Source: Archilochus colubris (lineage: Eukaryota > Chordata > Aves > Apodiformes > Trochilidae). From it: 64,000 nucleotides of DNA. Below the pieces are notes generated by a model, which did not search any database, had not been told where the DNA came from, and saw nothing but the letters and a program-made list of their open reading frames with translations. How positions within the stretch are numbered: position 1 is the stretch's first letter; the number at the start of each line of letters is the position of its first letter. The stretch spans positions 167,235,400 to 167,299,399 of the forward strand of contig CM041083.1 in the NCBI GenBank assembly GCA_023079485.1, read 5' to 3'. Below, piece after piece: positions 34,713-46,720 of this stretch. The position numbers were made by a program, and so were the translations under genes.

Positions 34713-35812
34713 AAGGTATAGAGAAGATGTACCTTATCAGAGTTTATTCATCACTGAGCTACAGAATAATATTTTTTTTTCTAGTTCATTTAGAACTGAC
34801 TAAGGAACATGGAATTCTACTTATACATCACTGGCACTTTAAAATTACAACTGAAAATTTTGTAGTGTTAATCATTAGCTAGAGGACTTGCCTACTTCTT
34901 GATTATACAGTGAATTTAAAATTTTACTCTGAAGTATAGTTTCTAACATAGGTGCCATGTTTCTGGTTTTGTGTCTGGTGAAGTGTTAGCAATTAAAATT
35001 ATTTTCCTACTTGGGAGGTAAATTAAGGAAATGCAGTGGTGCTGTTTCTAAGAACCAAATGTCTGTTTTTTCTTGCTTTTATTAATGTTTCTTATAAGAA
35101 ACTTAAAATTGAATTGGACTCTGGAGCCTGATATTTAAAGAAGGTACAGTTGGGCATAAATAAAATATTGCTATTGCAACTTATATACAGCATCTGCAAA
35201 ACTCTTAATTCCTTGCTTTATTTTTATCTAATGTCTGTATTCATACCTATCAACCTCAACAGATTTCATCAGAAACAGGATATATTTCTAACTAATCCCT
35301 CAAATATTTCTGTGCCTATTCTCAAGGAACTGAATTATAAAGCAAGGGCTGGATATAAAAACAGAACCATTACCATATATTTTCCTTTTACCAGGGGACA
35401 TATTATGCCTTTTGCATTGGGAAAGACATTTTGATGTCAATAAAATCCCATAATCTTCTCTCATCTGATATTATGGATTTAAAAGCTCAAAAAGAAAGCC
35501 TGAAAAAATAATGCAGAGCTCTTTCAAAAAAAATCTGAGTTTGGGTGACAATAAGTTTCAAATATATTTTTTTTTTTGTAAAATAAATTGTATTACAATG
35601 TATTGACTTCAAATATAAATGATCTATATTGATAATTATAAGGATTTAAATAATTTAAATATTTGCTAATAATGAGGGTAGGAATAGATATACCCTAGAT
35701 GGCATAAACAATTTTTTCATCTTTGGACTGTAAGGAAATCATCATAACAAGCATTAGGATATTTGCTGAAATTTCTGAAGTTCTAGAGTTTCCATATGGG
35801 CTTAAGAGGTAC
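34713..35812. other. A+T-rich non-coding spacer
   Basis: No exon, RNA gene or interspersed repeat was recognised between the CR1 copy and the AGAAG array. Confidence 0.5.
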
Positions 35813-35813
35813 T

Positions 35814-35930
35814 AGAGAAGAGAAGAGAAGAGAAGAGAAGAGAAGAGAAGAGAAGAGAAGAGAAGAGAAGAGAAGAGAAGAGAAGAGAAGAGAAGAGAAG
35901 AGAAGAGAAGAGAAGAGAAGAAAAAAAAAA
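35814..35930 (+). repeat. (AGAAG)n pentanucleotide array with poly(A) end
   Basis: About 21 uninterrupted AGAAG units (35814-35920) are followed by ten A. The purine-only strand gives an artificial Arg/Glu/Lys frame. Perfect purity suggests a young, length-variable microsatellite. Confidence 0.97.
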
Positions 35931-37903
35931 GACCTGTCTGTTCTGTCATGTCTAATGATAATATATACTAATTATATTCAATGAAAACGATAAAAAATGA
36001 GATCATTTATATATTTTTTTTCGGATGCAAAGTGCATGTAATGTAACACTGGCTTCAAATTTAGGCTTCACCAAAGCTAAGAGATTACCTTAATTTTATT
36101 TTTTTTTAAAGGGTGTTATTTCAAATAACATCATAAAAAAACTGATAACATAAAATATTGATAACATAAAATAATAATATGCAGAAGCATGCTTGCCAAA
36201 GATAATAATATGTAGCTGCATCAACATCAGTAAAAGAAGCAAACTACCATATGTGCAAATGCTGCAAGACTGATCCTCATATGATATCCCAAAATTCCTG
36301 ATGTCTTGGGATAAATTTTGTGCTTGCAAATGAATAAAAGTTCAGAAGCCAAAATCTTTTGGATTTGACACTTAGATGGAGTCTTGAACTTTTGTGGCTG
36401 TCATAATTATGTTCTAAAGTATTTTCAGATAGCTGTCAGTGTATAGTCTTAGTATTGGTTTCAGGATTGAAACTGGATTTAGAAACAAGACTTTATCTGA
36501 ATACATTGTTTTCAAATTTGATGTGAAGGTTCACTTTCAGGGACTTATTCCTTTGGACATTTGTGAAGAATTTGAAAAAAATAAAACATTTTTGCAGGAA
36601 GATGTCTAGGAAGGTCAATATCATGAATGAAATATCATCAATATCATGGTCATGAACTGATTCTGTTATGCTTACTAAGGTTTAGTTGGGATGTTTGACA
36701 AGATTTTCAAAATACCTGATTATCAATTAGAACTAGAATTTCTGAAAGTATTTTGAGACATCTGGCTGTATAAGTAAATATTCAGAGATTTTGGAGAACT
36801 GTGACAAAAGAGATAAATACCAGTCAGTCATGGTAATTGGAAGGCTTGGAGAACAACAGTAAGGTTAGAAATTCCCAGTATTCAAAATAAATAAAGCTCA
36901 CTTTTCTTTGTTCTAGTGTTGCATACTAACACAACTGTAAGTGGTTGAAGCTGCAGTTGTAGCAGGACTACGTAACTATATAGATGTACACTTCCATAAC
37001 CTGGACCTGAATCTTTGTCTGAATAAATTTTCTGTATGGTCTCCATGAAGCCCATAGAGATAGTTGCTGCTGAGCTGTACAAAACTGTTGTCCTGGCAGG
37101 TGTCTAAATATAGGCAGACAGAATTTCTCTCTAGGTACCCATCTATCCCAAATACTTATGTACAAATCTGGTGACTTCTACACTGCCTAAGGCATTAATG
37201 CCAGAATCAATCCTGGTCTCCAGATACAAAATGTCTTGCATACAGGGCTAATCCCTTCTAGACTGACAATGCATGCAATACACAGGACATGCTCCAGCTC
37301 TTTTCCACATCTCCATGTCTCTAATCACTATTTAGGTATTTATTGTTTGGTAGGGTTTTTTTTGTTTTCATTTGACATTCCTGAGATGAAGTGGGCTGTG
37401 TAAATAGCTTGCCAGTGGGATTTCTATGGAGTAAATCAAAAGCAACACCAGCCAGACTAGTAGGAGAGAAAAATTCTAATTTAGTAACTGTGACAGAAGA
37501 AAAAAATTTTATGCACCCAAATTAATTATAGCTTTTTGAAAGGCACTCTCTACAGTCTCTGGGTCTTGGAAGAGACACAGCTTATTACTTAGGCATCTAC
37601 ATCGGAGCTTTCACCCTAAGCTTCTATTATAATCAACAGATAAAAAAAAGTCACTTCAAAGGCACAGTTTCTCTTATCTTAATGTTGATGTCTGAAATAG
37701 AATCCAACTTCTTTCCCTAGAAGTGTCTGTTCCTCTCCCTTTCTTATTAGGAGAGGAGCTTATGATGAGCAATTCAGTCAGAGATATCTGTATGGAAGGT
37801 CTCTAAGGCTCAGTAACAAGAATTCTACAGTCTTTCACCTCTTAAGGGTAGAAATTCCCATTCCTTTTCAGCAATAGGACTTCAAGCTACAAGTAGTCCA
37901 CAG

Positions 37904-37929
37904 GTTTCTCATGCAAATGCATGAGAAAC
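37904..37929. promoter_or_regulatory. 26-bp inverted repeat holding an octamer (ATGCAAAT)
   Basis: The arms GTTTCTCATGCA and TGCATGAGAAAC are perfect 12-bp reverse complements around AA. The centre spells ATGCAAAT, the POU-factor octamer. It could be a POU dimer site or a hairpin; neither is demonstrated, and one site of this size can occur by chance in 64 kb only rarely. Confidence 0.35.
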
Positions 37930-38993
37930 ACTCACTACATTGTCATAACGATTAATTTCACAATGTTCTTAGAATTTAGGATTTACTTGTTTGTAAAATA
38001 TATTCTTTACTTATAAAAGTTGCATTGGGCAATAAGGTAATGGGCTATAAATTGCATCCGTATCTAGCTATTTCTGTGGTTTTACTTATCTCTAACAGTC
38101 TCTGAACTATAATTGCACATTTAAATACCTTGAAGTGCATGCAAAATAGCATGATTCAATTCATCTTTTTTTGCTTGTTCACAGTGGGCACTGATTTCTG
38201 AGTTGTTTTACATTTTTATTGACATGTCTAGAAAATAAATGCATTTGTAAGCTATCAAAATAGGGGAAAATTAAATAAGCTCACATATCTGAAAGAATAA
38301 AATTAAATTCTCTGATTTCATATTGCAGTGCAAACAATTAAATTTTATGTTTATTTTTTTGTTATTGAGTGACTGAGTAATTTCAGTGTCTTTGACATAT
38401 TATATATACTGAACTTTCTATATCAATATAAAAAATTATTTAAAAAAGAGGATACGTTGGAATCTGACCATCACATACAGTCCCTTAAAACCAAGAGAGG
38501 GAAGAAAATTCAATAATAAAATTTCCATAAAATTACTCAGTGGACCACATAAAATGTAACATTGGATTTCTACACCTTTATGGAAAGCAAGTATTATTCA
38601 TATCCTTTATAAAATAATTAAATACATATATATATATACACACACACATATGTAAAACTTTAACTCATTAGTATGAATTTGATGATCAATATACTTTTGA
38701 AAACCAAGCTTGGATTAAAAAAAAAATAAAGAAATATAACTAATAAAACCATATCCTTAGTACTTCAAGCAAATTTTTATCAAGTAGCACACAAAATTTT
38801 AGTAGTGAAAAGAAAATTCTACTTAGGGAGAAGCAGCTATGTGAATATTGACTCAAGCTATGAAATTATGAGGGGGGCTTTAACAAAACAGTAAAGACTT
38901 AATTATTAACCAGACTTCTCTCTTAAGATTTAAATATGGTTTTGTTTAATTACTTCTGGTAATTCAGCATCATATTAAGAATATTAAGAATAG

Positions 38994-39035
38994 TTAAGAA
39001 TAGTATCTATTATTATTAAGAATAGTATCTATTAT
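38994..39035 (+). repeat. 22-bp tandem duplication
   Basis: TTAAGAATAGTATCTATTAT occurs at 38994-39013 and again at 39016-39035, identical over 20 bp. A third partial AATATTAAGAATAG lies just upstream. Confidence 0.9.
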
Positions 39036-39519
39036 GACTTAAAAAAAAGTTATATTCTCAGCATTCCTATGCAAAGAGCAAGAACAAAGCTGGCAGAGAA
39101 AAGTAAAGTTGTGTTTTCTATAAGCATCCTGACTAATAGTCTTACTCTTAGAGAACTGTGCAGGTTAATTTCACCTAAGAAAGGGTTAACCCTGCTCCAG
39201 GCATGGTCAGAAAATGTTAACTTTACCAGTGCTGTTACATGTTTCATCCCTGGTTTGAGACTGAATGTACCTTGGCTCCTCTTTTTGAAGTAGCGTAGTC
39301 TGAGTCTCCCTGGGTTGCCCACCAGGTGAGACATGACACCTAGCCATAGTTATGCAGGACTGATGGTACCATTCTGTCTTCAGATTTTGTCAGTTTGGAT
39401 TTTCCAGTTCTTTCAGGAATCCAGAGAATTCTTTAATAAGGCTATCTCTTTTTGAGAAGATTCAGGAAAATCTGTAGACCAAATGCTGTTGTATGCACTA
39501 CTCAAGTGTAAGTTATATC

Positions 39520-39608
39520 TCTCATCTGGGTAAAATACTGTAGAGTTATAGAACAGGTCAGACAAGATAATCTGATGATCCCTTCTGGCCCTGCAGTTCT
39601 CTGTCTCC
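39520..39608 (+). mobile_element. Ancient CR1-like 3' end
   Basis: ACAGGTCAGACAAGATAATCTGATGATCCCTTCTGGCC followed by CTGCAGTTCTCTG resembles the old CR1 3' end common in turtles and crocodilians (CAGACTAGATGATCTAATGGTCCCTTCTGGCCTTAAAATCTATGA). It is diverged, so the insertion probably predates modern birds. Only the 3' tip is visible. Confidence 0.6.
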
Positions 39609-42600
39609 AAATAATGTACAATGAGTTTTATATATTTAAGACAAGTTGAATGGCCAACTGAAACTATATACTAACTCTTGTCTAAATTCACTCCTTTTGC
39701 TTTCTTTCTGTAACATGCTGAAAAAACACAAAATCCTCCTTTGGCCAAAATCAATAAGATCTGACTTATCGAACTCCTGATTGTTTCTTACTGCTTCTCT
39801 ATCATGAATTTATATGGTTTATCACTTCTTTATCTACCACACCTCCATACTCTTTGCACCTCTGCACTTTAAAACATCTGCTAATACTCTAAAAATATCC
39901 CATTTATGAGGAGATATTGACTTTTTTAATGAAAACAGAAAACTTTACCTTTTGGGCAGCTTCCCTGACTTCTCTGTGTAGAATATGTATTTTTTTTCTT
40001 AAGCATATTAGTTTTTTTCTTTCACACTATTTTTAAAGGGAAAACAACACATTTTAGAGAATAAACAAAGATATTCATAAAGGCCAAAACCTGAAATAGT
40101 AACACAGGTACGGCTTCTATGACTAGTAGTAAGATCTTTATCCAAATAAATATACTAGACTGTCTCCAGTGGTAAAAGTTCCTTTCTTGGTAAATATTTG
40201 CTAAGGATTCATATGTTTTGAATATTTGGTAGGAGCAGCATAAGTAACAAAAACCGATGTCTTCTGAAAAAAAATTGATATTTCATGCGTATTTTTTGTC
40301 TTCTATCTCTGCGGAAACCTTTCTCAAGATGAGGTTTTGTCAGTAGTGTAATTTGCAATAAAAGCACACTTTTGGTATCAGTCAGCTTCCATTCTTGAAT
40401 CCAAGAAGCTTGACACCAATGGCCCAGGCATGAGTGCCAAAAGGTTTGTTTCCAGCTAAGTCTACCTAGTCCTGGGAAGGCTCAATAGCTCTGTAGTGAC
40501 TGACACGTTAGACAAGGACAAAGATACTATTATCCAGCTTTAGAAATTAATTCTTAAGGAGAAGATTTTTTTTAAGATGATACCGTTTTGGTTTATTTCC
40601 ATTAAAATTCTTTACTTGTATTGTAGTATCCTGTCAGGCTATCCTTATTGTGGCAGTGCAATGCTATTCAAGTAGCTCTATTGTGAACTGGGGGAAAAAA
40701 ACCTTCCTCCTGTCTCAAGCATCCAAACTACAGATTGAGAAGAGTTACAAATTAGAAGGTTTTCCAAGAATTTTTAATCAGAAGACTCAAACACATTCTC
40801 GTTGTGAATGTGCCAGGAAGCAATGTAAAAACTACCAGTGCACAGAGGGCGTACTTGCTTAAGACTTAATATTATCAGATCGATATAGTCACCCAGACAT
40901 AGTGTGATGCATCAGCTGACATCCAGCTGATTGTTCAGATATACAGATACAGTGTAGGCTCATAATTGTCTTTCCCATGCAGAATTCCCTTGATGAACCT
41001 CGATGAACCTGAATGCCATTATGCACCCCTGTTTAATGGCTTACCCTACTAAATGAAATTAAATCTTCAGTGTGAAGGCCCTACATATATGTGGTCATAG
41101 GAGATTAGTTGTTTTGATCTTCCTTTACAGTAAGGAGAAGCTGTAGGATAGGATTAATCTGGTCTATTTTACACAAATACTTAATGGTGGGATGAGTGAC
41201 CTAAATGTGCCAGTTTTCCTACAGTGATTTCCTTATGATTAGATGCAAACACATTTCTACACCTGTTGAGAAATAGTGCCATACAGAATGTTAGAAGTAC
41301 CCTCCTTGGAAAACTACAGTTCTCTGACATCCCATTCAAAATTCTTTTTCAGGGCACACTGAGTTTTATTAAACTGCAAACTCTACTACTCAGTAATAAA
41401 AGGATTCCTGGAACTGGCTCAGAATTTGTCCCTCATTTTTAGTAATTAATAAGAAATTTGCCTGTGAGATACAATATAATTAGACAACTTATGTATTAAA
41501 ATGACACTCTGTAAATTAGATTCATTTCTTTATCAAGAGGATTTTTCTTTATAACTTCCTAAAAGCTTTACTCATCTTTGCCCTATAACTCAATTACTTA
41601 CATCCACTCGCGAAGTTCTTGACCTTTAGGGAATAGACTAAGCCACTCCCTTGAGATTCCTTTCTAATGGTTTAAGTAATGAAGAGCCAGCAAGTGTAAT
41701 CATGAAAAGAAAATTATTTTCATCAAGAAAGTGCATGTTTATGTTTGTCAAAATGATCTCTGTATGGAATATAGAGATATGCAGAAAAAAGTTGATAGTA
41801 ATTACGAAGTAAGACTGAATTATTTTGTTTTTACAAAAGCACACAAATTCCATCTTCTGAAAACTCCTACAGAATTATAATACTGACTTTAATACATTTT
41901 TTTCTTGTTTCTAGGTAACCAGCATTTGAATCTTTTGGCCTTCTTCAGGTTTCCCAAGGGGAATTAGATAATTAGCTCACTGAGCCACAGTTAATAATTA
42001 TTATGAAAAGTCATGGGCATTGGGACAGGTATCAGAGGATTAAAAAACAGAGGGACTGGAAAAAAATTGAGATATGACTCTAGTCTTTTTAAAAAATGAT
42101 AAATAAAATAATCCTGGAAACTCCTGCCAAAAAAATCCTAATTTTCATAACCTTGGAGACAAAATACATAAATCCTAAAATATATACTAAGATGAAAGAA
42201 ATTTTTTGTTGACTTGATATTGTCGAAAGATTATTGTCCAAGCATTAACTAGCATGGTTTTAAAAACAACAAAAATCATCCATGTTTTTGAACTTGACTA
42301 ACTGGTAGGAAAGTTACACTGAGTCAAACAAGAGGGAAGAATGCACAACACTTTACATGTTTCCAAATGCCTAACAGAATTACTGTTTGGTGAAGTGACA
42401 GGCAGGCTTTATCCCTGCTGGAAGGCATTTATAATTCTTACTCAAAAAGCGAGGGCAGCTCTTGCCTTTTGGGTGTTAGGATCCATTCCCACCAGAATTT
42501 TATAAACCTCATAAAAATCTTTGTTAGCTTTTCTTCCCTCCAGTGCTAAGCACAGGCAGCGCACATGAAAGTGCAAAGCCAAAGAGTGTCACACACCAGA

Positions 42601-43208
42601 CAGGAGCATGCATATGGGCAAGAAGGATGCTGAGGCTTCTCCTGCATGGTAGCCTTCAGCAAGAGGGATCCCTGCAGCCTGTAAAGCATTAAAAGTTTTA
42701 CTGCTCTAAAAAAAATGAAATCAAGACAGGACATTATATTTTCAGACAGTGACAAAATCAGTAGCAAAGGAATGTTAAACATCAGATCTGATATCCTGCT
42801 TCTTTTGAAGTTATGAAGAATAGCCAATGCATTTATATTAAAATACTTAATGCAATGAACACTGTAGTGCAGAAAGGGACACTTGCTTGCCTCCAACTCT
42901 GTGCTGTCAACTCTCTGCTTTCTATTCAAGGTGCCAAACAAAGTTTTGTTTGAGGTGCTCAACACTCGCCATCTGCCAACCTGAATACAGTTGTCTTGAC
43001 AGAGCGTTGGCAGTGTAGGTGTGTGTACAGGTGGCAGCTGTGTGTGTGTACAGGTGACAGTTGTCCAGTGGAGGGTTGTGCAGCAGGGTGTTGGTTGCAG
43101 CAGACTGTTGGTGGGCTTGATCGGATACCCCTGCAGTGTATCAGCTCCTTGAGCCACGTGTGGAAATGTGGATGACTTTTTTTTTATTATTTTATTTTCC
43201 CCGCACAG
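39609..43208. other. Non-coding; long GTG-started frame at 42546-43157 (minus) not accepted
   Basis: No recognisable exon. Near 43019-43064 a GT-rich unit (GTGTGTGTACAGGTGGCAGCT-like) occurs twice in tandem. The 203-codon minus-strand frame opens with GTG and has no recognisable domain, so it is not called a gene. Confidence 0.45.
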
Positions 43209-43240
43209 AAAACTTCTTTGTGGAATAAAACTGCAAAAAG

Positions 43241-46200
43241 GTGAGTAAAAAGAATATTCTAGGGTTTTCTAAAACAATCAGACTTTTAAATTGGCTTGAT
43301 TTTTTTCCATATACTGTGCAGTAAAAAAGGCAAAAATATTCTAATTATATTTAATGTTTTGAAAATTTTCGTTTTAATAATTTTAAGTCAATTCAGTAAG
43401 GAAAATTCTTTTTGGAGGCTACCAATTCCCCTTTTAGTTATGGAAAATCTGCGCTCTTGCAGTATCTTCCTATCTGTGCACTACAAAAAAAAATAGATTG
43501 TAAAATTTTTCTTCATCATGTGGCTATTCCAAATATTATTTACATACATTAAGGAACATAACAGTTCTCTCACAAAGTATAGATTAGAAATCAATATTGA
43601 TCAACAGTCCAGTTAAAGAAAGAAGCCAGGAAACTGTAATATGCATCTGGGTGTGCTAGGAACTGTACAGAAAGATACTCATAGCTTTTCTTGAATTAAG
43701 AAACAATACAAAAATCAAAATTACTTCACTATTTAGGCCAGCTACGTTCTATTATGCCCGTTGAGCAATAGTAGTTAGCCAGAGAAATACATAAAAATAT
43801 TCACACTAATATTTTTGCTCTAATTTTGCTCAGTTATTAGTGGTGTAAAAAATATCAGTGGAGTAGCCTTCACTGAAAAAACTCTACGTGAACTTGATCC
43901 AAAACCATTTGAAAACTTCTATTGCCTTCTATGACTCTAGATCAAATATTTTATGGTTAATATTTATTTTCCTTCTTCTTCTAGACTGAGGAAATTCTAG
44001 CACAATTCTGCAACAATGTTTCTATAAAGGTCATAGATTAAAATCATAATGCTTTTCCACAATCTTAATTTCAATGATTCAAAAATATTTTTAATAATTC
44101 TTTATTTTAATATTTAAATGTAAATTTAATGTATTAAATTAAATTTAATGTATTAAATTAATGTATTAAATTAATATATAAACTTAAATTTTAAATGTAA
44201 ATTACTCCCTTTTAAAATCATTTTATTTTAAATGACTGTTTGGGTAATCAGCATGCTAGAGTCAAATTCCTTAAAAATACTAGATATTTCTGCAGTCTTT
44301 TGTAGAGCAAGCCAGCAGCTAGCAGTGTCTGGCAAACAATATTTTGTAGATTTTGGATGGAAAGTTAACTTGCTTTGCACTGCATAAAGGTTCAGAAGTT
44401 GCTAATAAAGCTCAGAAGTGGGGCTGGCCAAACATATGAAGATGTTTTAACAATTTTCTGAGCATTTTCTGAGTAGCATCTCTACAGTACATCTGTAGAG
44501 AGAAAACGGACAGTTTTTAATCAGTGCAAACAAGTGGTTACTTCTTCCATGGGGCTGAACAAATCATCATGTCACACCAAAAGGTCATTACATCTTGTAA
44601 TGCACCATAACATCACAGCACTCTAGAATGATGAAATGCCAGCTCCTAGACTACTATTTAGAGTCATATGCTTATATGCAGAAGCCAAATTACTACAAAT
44701 TTCTGGCCAAAGGCATTCCAATCAAAACAAAGATGCAAACTGGTGTCTGAAGAGTGCAGTTTCAGAAGCCAGCCTTCTTTCATAGTCCTTGGACAGAGAA
44801 ATTAATTAGACATGGATTAAAAATAAAAATAAAAACTATTTGTCCAAGTTATATCAAAAGAAATTTGAGACAAAGTTTGATAATACAACTGTGCCAATGG
44901 AACAAATAATATTAATTTTGTTCTCATCCAGTCTCTTCCACACACTTAATTGGAGGTAAAGAATGAAATTATTAATGAATTGAGCTCAGGTCCTTATGGA
45001 TCTAAGAAACCTATATATGTGAAATGCAATGGTTAATTTAAAAATCTAAGCTACTTATGTTCCTTTTTCCTTCTCTAGAGAAAGCTTTGGTTTTTTGGTT
45101 TTCAGAGGAAAAAAAATGCATATTACTGAACACGTAGATGTTATTGCAAAAATTCATTCTGACTATCAATAGTCTATGAGCGGGTTAAACAAAGGCTATC
45201 AGGAAAGCTAAAGAAAGAAAATCAATACCCTGAGATTAGATTCAGCTAGTATACATTAAAAAAAAATTAAAAAATTATAATTGTGCTTACCAAAAGGTCC
45301 TGTTTATCTTTATGCACCTCCTTGTTATACTTGTAATTTTTTTCTCCAGTTGAGTCTGGAAGTATTGCTGGCTTTGACTCAAACAATTTTCTCATCATCT
45401 TCCACTCCCAATTCTCCTATAAACTTTTGTGGGTACATCTTTTAAATTATGTCCTCCCAATTGGTCAGCTTCTGGTTTTCATTGTCAGCTGTCACCATCA
45501 TATCAGTTTGAAAATACCATATCAGAGAACTGACAAAATCAATGTAGGAATGATAAAAGCCTTCTTTGTCTTTTATGAAAACTATCCTTTATAAATTCAT
45601 ACTTTTGACCTTAATTAAAAATGGCTTAATTTTAAGCTCGAACTCTCTGAATGGGAATCAGAAATAAGAGCAACAGAAAAGAATCCATGAAAAGTAGCTA
45701 ACTGCTGAAGAAGATTCAGAATTATTTACTTATCTCTAAACATTAAGGTGCTCATCCATGAGAGTATCAACTTAACAAAATCACCAGGTAGCATCTCATA
45801 CAATGAGGGAAGGTGATTATTCAGAACTTCACAGGTTTACGCCACACTAATGTCTGAACAGGGTAAGCTTTAGACAGCTCACTAAGAGTCATGGATAATA
45901 TTTTTCACTGATTGAAATCTTATTAAAAATAAAGATATTTCTTAAAAATAGACATATAAAAAATAAACAAAGCTCCCCAAAAATCTCAAAAGTTCTAACT
46001 TAATAACAGAAACATTTTAGAAATAAAGTAGAAAAATTAATAAAAAGTGCTTGTGGGATACCAAAACACCACAAAAATTTATTGCTAACTTGATAGAGAT
46101 GTCAAATTCTAACAGTTATGAAAGGGAAAAAGAAGACAAAGAAATCTGCCTGGTAAGTCAGAAAAGAAAAAAACAAGAAAACAAACAAATTCTTCAAGGT

Positions 46201-46720
46201 CAGCTATCTTAGAAGTTTTAATACCCTAGTGGATCCCTTAGATTTTTAAGGAACATTAAAAATTAAATTATGGATGAAAGTAAGCAATTTCTTTCACAAT
46301 TTAATTGTATTCTATTTTTCTTTTTGCTTTACTGAAATTATGTATTACTACTAAAGAATAATTACAAAGTACGGAGAAGGTGGGAGAAAGACAAGAAAGC
46401 AGTACGATTTAAAATACTTTTGAGTTATATTTTCAGAAACATTTAATTATTCCAATGAGGATTACATTATTAAAGGTGCATCAAGCATAGTTTCCTAAGG
46501 GGATATGTGAATTCCTGAAAATCAGGCCTTGATATTAATTTAAGCCTGCTTTAATTTATTTTTGGTTTATTTTATTTTGATTAATTTTCTTTGGTTTATT
46601 TTAACTCCCTCTTCTTGTATTTTATAAAAACAATGGAAAAAACACACACAGTTGCAAAAATATCTGCTTGATACTGACTTCCTCAGGAGTCAAAATATGT
46701 GGGTGAGAGCATATAGATAT
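43241..46720. other. A+T-rich non-coding DNA
   Basis: No gene was recognised. It is very A+T-rich around 44040-44220, where AATGTATTAAATTA occurs three times (about 44128-44173). Confidence 0.5.
44120..44175 (+). repeat. A+T-rich short tandem repeat, AATGTATTAAATTA x3
   Basis: Three copies of the 14-bp unit begin at about 44128, 44147 and 44160. The first spacer holds a partial AAATTT insert. Confidence 0.8.

Larger units (their letters stand above)
35931..39519. other. A+T-rich non-coding DNA
   Basis: No gene was recognised. It includes a TA/CA microsatellite at about 38624-38648 and a near-perfect inverted repeat at 37904-37929, listed separately. Confidence 0.5.

Noticed and set aside
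35796..35984. Arg/Glu/Lys-rich protein
   Set aside because: It is the reading of the AGAAG array.
42546..43157. 203-codon open frame on the minus strand, the longest outside LINE sequence
   Set aside because: Its first codon is GTG, and the first ATG comes far inside. It shows no recognisable domain, and a frame of this length can occur by chance in 64 kb, helped by a locally G+C-richer, GT-repeat-bearing stretch.
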